Assembly (NCBI RefSeq): GCF_016703145.1 | Contig: NZ_JADJCO010000002.1 | Location: forward strand, 620,001 to 684,000 | Origin: Ottowia sp. | GTDB taxonomy: Bacteria; Pseudomonadota; Gammaproteobacteria; Burkholderiales; Burkholderiaceae_C | Length of the DNA stretch: 64,000 nt | Reading direction: 5' to 3' | Part shown: one piece after another, positions 63,206 through 64,000 of the stretch | Position numbering within the stretch: the first letter of the stretch is position 1 | Layout: every line of letters starts with the position of its first letter | The notes under the pieces: generated by a model | What the model was told of the DNA's origin: nothing | Databases searched by the model: none | The model's input: only the letters and a program-made list of their open reading frames with translations | Position numbers and translations under genes: made by a program

Positions 63206-63272
63206 GCTATTTAAAAAATAGCTGTTAGCGCAATATGGACGCGGGATTGAAGACAATTTGATTCAAATTGCG
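63206..63272 (-). repeat. Dispersed structured repeat, copy H (upstream of chrA pair)
   Basis: On the minus strand: TTTGAATCAAATTGTCTTC, AATCCCGCGTCCATATTGCG, CTAACAGCTATTTTTTAAAT, AGC. The 3' hairpin GCTATTT/AAATAGC (63206-63212 with 63216-63222) has seven perfect pairs. It is in the sense orientation and ends 8 bases before the chrA start at 63197. Confidence 0.8.
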
Positions 63273-63649
63273 GCCGGCCCGGAGCCGCTCTCCTGGCGCG
63301 GCAGCAAGTCCCGCACGCGGTCGGCCGGGCGACACAGCCGCGTGCCGCGCGGCGCCACCACGATCGGGCGCTCGATGAGCACGGGCGTGGCCGCCATGGC
63401 GGCGGCGAGCTGGCCGTCGGTGAGCGCGAGGTCGTCCAGGCCCTGCGCCAGGACCTCGGGCTGCTTGGTGCGCAGCAGGGCGCGCAGCGGCTCGCCGGTG
63501 GCCCGGGCCAGGGCCCGCAGTTCGGCGGCGGAGGGCGGGGTCTTCAGGTACTCGACGATGCGCGGCTCGGCGCCGCTGGCGCGGATCAGGGCCAGCACGC
63601 TGCGCGAGGTGCCGCACTGGGGGTTGTGGAAGATCGTGATGTCGCTCAT
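63263..63649 (-). CDS. arsC: ArsC family (arsenate reductase/Spx-like) protein
   Basis: A 128-residue thioredoxin-fold protein: TIFHNPQCGTSRSVLALIRA carries the catalytic Cys12, and IVEYLKTPPSAAELRAL, TPVLIERPIVVAPRGTRLCRP carry the Arg residues of glutaredoxin-linked arsenate reductase. It reduces arsenate to arsenite with glutathione/glutaredoxin in known relatives. Its neighbours are the chromate pair and the NamZ-like gene; no arsenite efflux gene is in view. The ATG at 63649 fits the family start. Confidence 0.9.
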   Translation of the reverse strand: MSDITIFHNPQCGTSRSVLALIRASGAEPRIVEYLKTPPSAAELRALARATGEPLRALLRTKQPEVLAQGLDDLALTDGQLAAAMAATPVLIERPIVVAPRGTRLCRPADRVRDLLPRQESGSGPAAI

Positions 63650-63663
63650 GGCGTGGCTTTCGG

Positions 63664-64000
63664 TCAGTACAGCAGGAACGGGCGGCGCTCCTCGATCCAG
63701 GCCGATTCGTCGGCGCGCGCCAGCGCGTCCAGGTCGGCCGGCGCGGCGGCCGGGTCGTCCACCCATTCGCGCAGCAGCGGGCTACCGTTGATGAGGTCGA
63801 TAGCCAGCCGGCCGTGCTCATACTCGTAGGCGACGTCGCGCCACAGCGGGTAGCTGGGCGCCTGCGCGCGCAGCGCCTTGAAGGCCAGCGCCTGCAGCCG
63901 CCAGGGCCGGAAGGCGGCGTGGTCGTAGTGCGCGGGGTCTTCGACGTGGATCTGCATGCCGGCGCAGAGCTGGCCCGCGTGTTTGTGGAAGGTGGGCTCG
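63664..64000 (-). CDS. DUF1343 (NamZ-like exo-beta-N-acetylmuramidase), C-terminal part
   Basis: The last ~112 codons of a minus-strand gene that starts beyond the window. EPTFHKHAGQLCAGMQIHV, then LQALAFKALRAQAPSYPLWR and YEYEHGRLAIDLINGSPLLR match the C-terminal domain of DUF1343 proteins, whose Bacillus member NamZ removes terminal MurNAc from peptidoglycan fragments. The N-terminal catalytic half is not visible. Confidence 0.8.
   Translation of the reverse strand, partial: EPTFHKHAGQLCAGMQIHVEDPAHYDHAAFRPWRLQALAFKALRAQAPSYPLWRDVAYEYEHGRLAIDLINGSPLLREWVDDPAAAPADLDALARADESAWIEERRPFLLY

Overview
The window is a high-GC chromosomal segment of a beta-proteobacterium, most likely family Comamonadaceae (Acidovorax/Alicycliphilus/Ottowia-like). 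The reasons are the Burkholderiales gene order (odhB-lpdA-zapE; ndk-rlmN-pilF-rodZ-ispG-hisS-yfgM-bamB-der-hfq-hflX-hflK-hflC-DUF2065-hisZ-purA), three Bug-family receptor loci, and two kinds of dispersed repeat that I associate with Comamonadaceae. No tRNA, rRNA or CRISPR array was seen.

Layout. 1-5672 (+): end of odhB, lpdA, zapE, a small lipoprotein, a YdcH-like protein and a YoaA/DinG helicase. 5855-9777 (-): a GntR-controlled set with an NCS1 permease, a small unknown ORF and a hydantoin/Asp-Glu racemase. A motif (TTGTC[GT]TC) recurs in front of both the permease and the racemase. 9832-11684: divergent bamD and rluD. 11797-29994 (+): a long, tightly packed housekeeping block (scpB, rluB, then ndk through purA) with many ATGA overlaps. 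30076-36099 (+): phosphoribosyltransferase, ketopantoate reductase, cystathionine beta-lyase, membrane proteins and a lipase-like hydrolase.

36097-45111 looks like an accessory island. It opens with an IS630-type element inserted in the TA of the lipase stop codon, followed by a 5'-truncated group II intron and the 3' scrap of a cardiolipin-synthase-like gene. Then comes a LysR-controlled minus-strand cluster: SsuD-like flavin monooxygenase, two-domain flavin reductase, GFA protein, Bug receptor, aldehyde dehydrogenase and a YeiH-type putative sulfate exporter. Together these suggest cleavage of an organosulfonate (or similar compound) to an aldehyde plus sulfite, with oxidation of the aldehyde and export of the oxyanion.

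45108-47536 holds mnmH, a TesA-like esterase and an ABC ATPase without a partner permease. 47705-55086 is an IclR-headed cluster of one Bug receptor, an internally deleted Bug remnant and four DUF1254/DUF1214 paralogues (two without, two with export signals), closed by a strong terminator. Its function is unknown. 55221-55976 is rlmB. 55973-61151 (-) is a ten-gene cluster of small SRPBCC, VOC, GFA, DUF1428 and DHFR-like proteins plus an MFS transporter, apparently repressed by the divergent TetR (61265-61915) through two palindromic operators placed on a clear promoter. Two of its genes carry single-base G-run frameshifts. The window ends with a two-gene chromate transporter, an ArsC-like protein and the end of a NamZ/DUF1343 protein.

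The most unusual pattern is a dispersed ~65-bp element present in about 12 copies. Its 3' end folds into a short A-rich-loop hairpin whose stem changes on both sides together between copies (GCTAT/ATAGC, GCTCC/GGAGC, GCTATC/GATAGC). Several copies lie just upstream of start codons in the sense orientation, one carries the hflX ribosome-binding site in its stem, and at least one is translated in frame inside rluB.
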